Shown here: positions 5,959-6,744 of the stretch, piece by piece
Position numbering within the stretch: position 1 is the stretch's first letter
Layout of the letters: each line of letters begins with the position of its first letter
DNA from: SG8-41 sp036397875
Lineage (GTDB): Bacteria; Pseudomonadota; Gammaproteobacteria; Burkholderiales; SG8-41
Direction of reading: 5' to 3'
DNA: 6,744 bases
Assembly (NCBI GenBank): GCA_036397875.1
Contig: DASWIC010000228.1
Location: 1 to 6,744 of the forward strand
Made by a program: the position numbers and the translations under genes
The notes under the pieces: model-generated
The model's database searches: none
Told to the model about the DNA's origin: nothing
What the model saw: the letters and a program-made list of their open reading frames with translations, nothing else

Positions 5959-5975
5959 CCAGCCGGGCCGGCTGG
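5959..5975 (+). terminator. GC-rich hairpin after the exporter gene, possible terminator remnant
   Basis: CCAGCCG (5959-5965), loop GGC, CGGCTGG (5969-5975) form a perfect 7-bp GC-rich stem 61 nt after the exporter stop. No T-tract follows, so intrinsic termination would be weak. It overlaps the first recognisable HigB codons and may simply be a coding coincidence. Confidence 0.2.
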
Positions 5976-6175
5976 AGCAGCCCGGCCGAAGTCAAAGCCG
6001 CGTACCGGAACGCAAGCTTCATCACGAACAACCGCATAGTGTTCAACATAAAGGGCAACGATTACAGGCTCGTCGTAGCTGTACACTACAACCGGGGCAT
6101 GATGTTCATCCGGTTCGTGGGCACGCATCGCGAGTTCGACAGAATCGATGCCAGCATGATTTGAGGACCGAGATA

Positions 6176-6550
6176 ATGGAACTGCGCCCTATTCGATCGA
6201 AGCGCGAGCACCAGGCAGCCCTCAAGGAAGCGGAAGCGCTCTGGAACGCGCCGGAAGGCACGCCCGAAGCCGACCGGCTCGAAGTGCTGACGCTGCTCAT
6301 CGAAGCCTATGAGCGCGAGCACTTTCCGATTGAAGATCCCGATCCGATTGATTTTCTGCAACACATCATGGAAGCCCGCGGCCTTGCCCGCAAGGATCTG
6401 GAGCCGTATATCGGCTCGCGCGCACGGGTCGCCGAAGTGCTGAACCGCGTGCGTCCGCTCACGCTGGAAATGATCCGCAATCTCTCGGACGGACTGGAAC
6501 TCCCGGCGGATGTCCTCATCCGCGGCTACCGGGTAAAGCGTGCGGCCTGA
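6176..6550 (+). CDS. higA: HigA-type antitoxin with helix-turn-helix domain
   Basis: This 124-residue protein belongs to the HigA antitoxin group (COG5499-like) that pairs with HigB toxins. The N-terminal half (ELRPIRSKREHQAALKEAEA, then a second helix LEVLTLLIEAYEREHFP) is the typical toxin-contacting helical region. The C-terminal half from about residue 59 (DPIDFLQHIMEARGLARKDL, then GSRARVAEVLNR, then LTLEMIRNLSDGL) is an Xre-type helix-turn-helix that would bind its own promoter. The ATG at 6176 is preferred to the TTG at 6161 because GAGG (6163-6166) lies 9 nt upstream of it. It begins 11 nt after the toxin stop, the toxin-first order usual for HigBA. All visible motifs are intact although its toxin appears broken, so it may now be a solitary antitoxin or repressor. 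Its original promoter probably lay before the lost toxin start. Confidence 0.88.
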   Translation: MELRPIRSKREHQAALKEAEALWNAPEGTPEADRLEVLTLLIEAYEREHFPIEDPDPIDFLQHIMEARGLARKDLEPYIGSRARVAEVLNRVRPLTLEMIRNLSDGLELPADVLIRGYRVKRAA

Positions 6551-6578
6551 TAACGGCGGAACGGCGTGACTTGCGCTC

Positions 6579-6623
6579 GCGGGTCGCGGATCGGACCGGT
6601 TTTCGTCACCCGTATCTCGTCAC
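6579..6623 (+). repeat. Composite heptanucleotide repeat element between higA and dinB
   Basis: GCGGGTC-GCGGATC (6579-6592), a 10-nt spacer, then TCGTCAC-CCGTATC-TCGTCAC (6603-6623) reproduce the order and orientation of the element at 1007-1046. The last unit touches the dinB stop codon on the other strand. It fills most of the 72-nt gap between these convergent genes; no convincing bidirectional terminator is visible. Confidence 0.55.
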
Positions 6624-6744
6624 TAAAACAGAGTGGCACCCGGCCTGCTCAACGCGCCCACCCGCACGCCGAGGAGGCGAATGCGCCGGTCGAGCGGCAC
6701 GCGCTTCAGGCACTCGCCCGCCGCGCGGCGGATCGCGCCGGAGT
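6623..6744 (-). CDS. dinB: DNA polymerase IV, C-terminal end (partial)
   Basis: On the minus strand, a frame open from the right edge ends with TAG (plus-strand 6625-6623). It encodes 39 residues including AAGECLKRVPLDRRIRLLGV, followed by RVGALSRPGATLF. The segment with a basic CLKRVPLDRRIRLLGVR core matches the extreme C-terminus of the little-finger domain in DinB (Pol IV), the Y-family translesion polymerase that binds DNA and the sliding clamp. The catalytic domains lie beyond the window. The frame has no start in the window. The gene is convergent with higA. ImuB or another Y-family member is the main alternative, but the RIRLLGVR ending fits DinB better. Confidence 0.75.
   Translation of the reverse strand, partial: SGAIRRAAGECLKRVPLDRRIRLLGVRVGALSRPGATLF

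Larger units (their letters stand above)
5904..6164 (+). pseudogene. higB: HigB-type toxin with missing N-terminus, probably inactive
   Basis: From about residue 15-24 of this frame on (W-S-S-P-A-E-V-K-A-A-Y-R-N), the sequence matches the HigB toxin family (RelE-like mRNA interferases that cut mRNA at the ribosome). The family signatures ASFITNNRIVFNIKGNDYRL, HYNRGMMFIRFVGTH and the DRIDA end are present. Family members are about 95 residues and begin with a strand and helix of the type M-x-x-I/V...L..F....P.A...L..W. Here that part, about 25 residues, is absent. Upstream in this frame there is only a TTG (5904) without a ribosome binding site, and the first residues are encoded by the GTGGGTC heptamer array. 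A different frame gives TTG-AAG-ATC-GTT at 5894, which looks like a HigB start, but it stops at 5948. No ATG lies upstream in frame. The C-terminal two thirds is undamaged, so loss of the N-terminus seems recent. Translation from 5904 as a divergent toxin cannot be excluded. Confidence 0.68.

Overview
The window is GC-rich bacterial chromosome, most likely from a betaproteobacterium (Burkholderiales/Rhodocyclales-like). This rests on GC-biased third codon positions, the family make-up and the style of intergenic repeats; it is an inference, not a phylogenetic placement. It holds the end of one gene at each edge, six intact or nearly intact genes between them, and one decayed gene.

Layout from left to right: (1) the C-terminal tail of a pyridine nucleotide-disulphide (FAD) oxidoreductase, + strand, entering from the left edge. 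(2) An intact type II toxin-antitoxin pair, with a ribbon-helix-helix-like antitoxin overlapping a PIN-domain ribonuclease toxin by 4 nt. It is preceded by a promoter-like sequence whose -10 lies inside a perfect 9-bp inverted repeat, a good candidate for the autoregulatory operator. (3) A repeat-rich spacer. (4) A two-gene operon for a molybdenum hydroxylase of the isoquinoline 1-oxidoreductase (IorAB) type: a small [2Fe-2S] subunit and a large molybdopterin subunit with a Tat signal. (5) An MsbA-type ABC exporter half-transporter, whose start codon sits just behind a strong hairpin. (6) A HigB-type toxin gene that lacks its normal N-terminus, followed by an intact HigA-type antitoxin. (7) On the - strand, entering from the right edge, the last 39 residues of DNA polymerase IV (DinB).

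The IorAB subunits should form one periplasmic, Tat-exported enzyme that passes electrons from the molybdenum centre through two [2Fe-2S] clusters. No cytochrome c acceptor and no XdhC-like maturation factor is encoded here, so those partners must lie elsewhere. Its substrate cannot be read from the sequence. The ABC exporter may be co-transcribed with it but has its own translational signals. The two toxin-antitoxin modules, one intact and one eroding, bracket this metabolic/export cargo.

The most unusual structure is in the spacers. Four gene junctions carry short tandem arrays with a strict 7-nt period, in several related sequence families. Two of these junctions share the same composite order. 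One array sits exactly where the HigB toxin gene loses its N-terminus. I did not find a clearly new multi-gene system; the repeat elements and the decaying toxin locus are the parts most worth following up.
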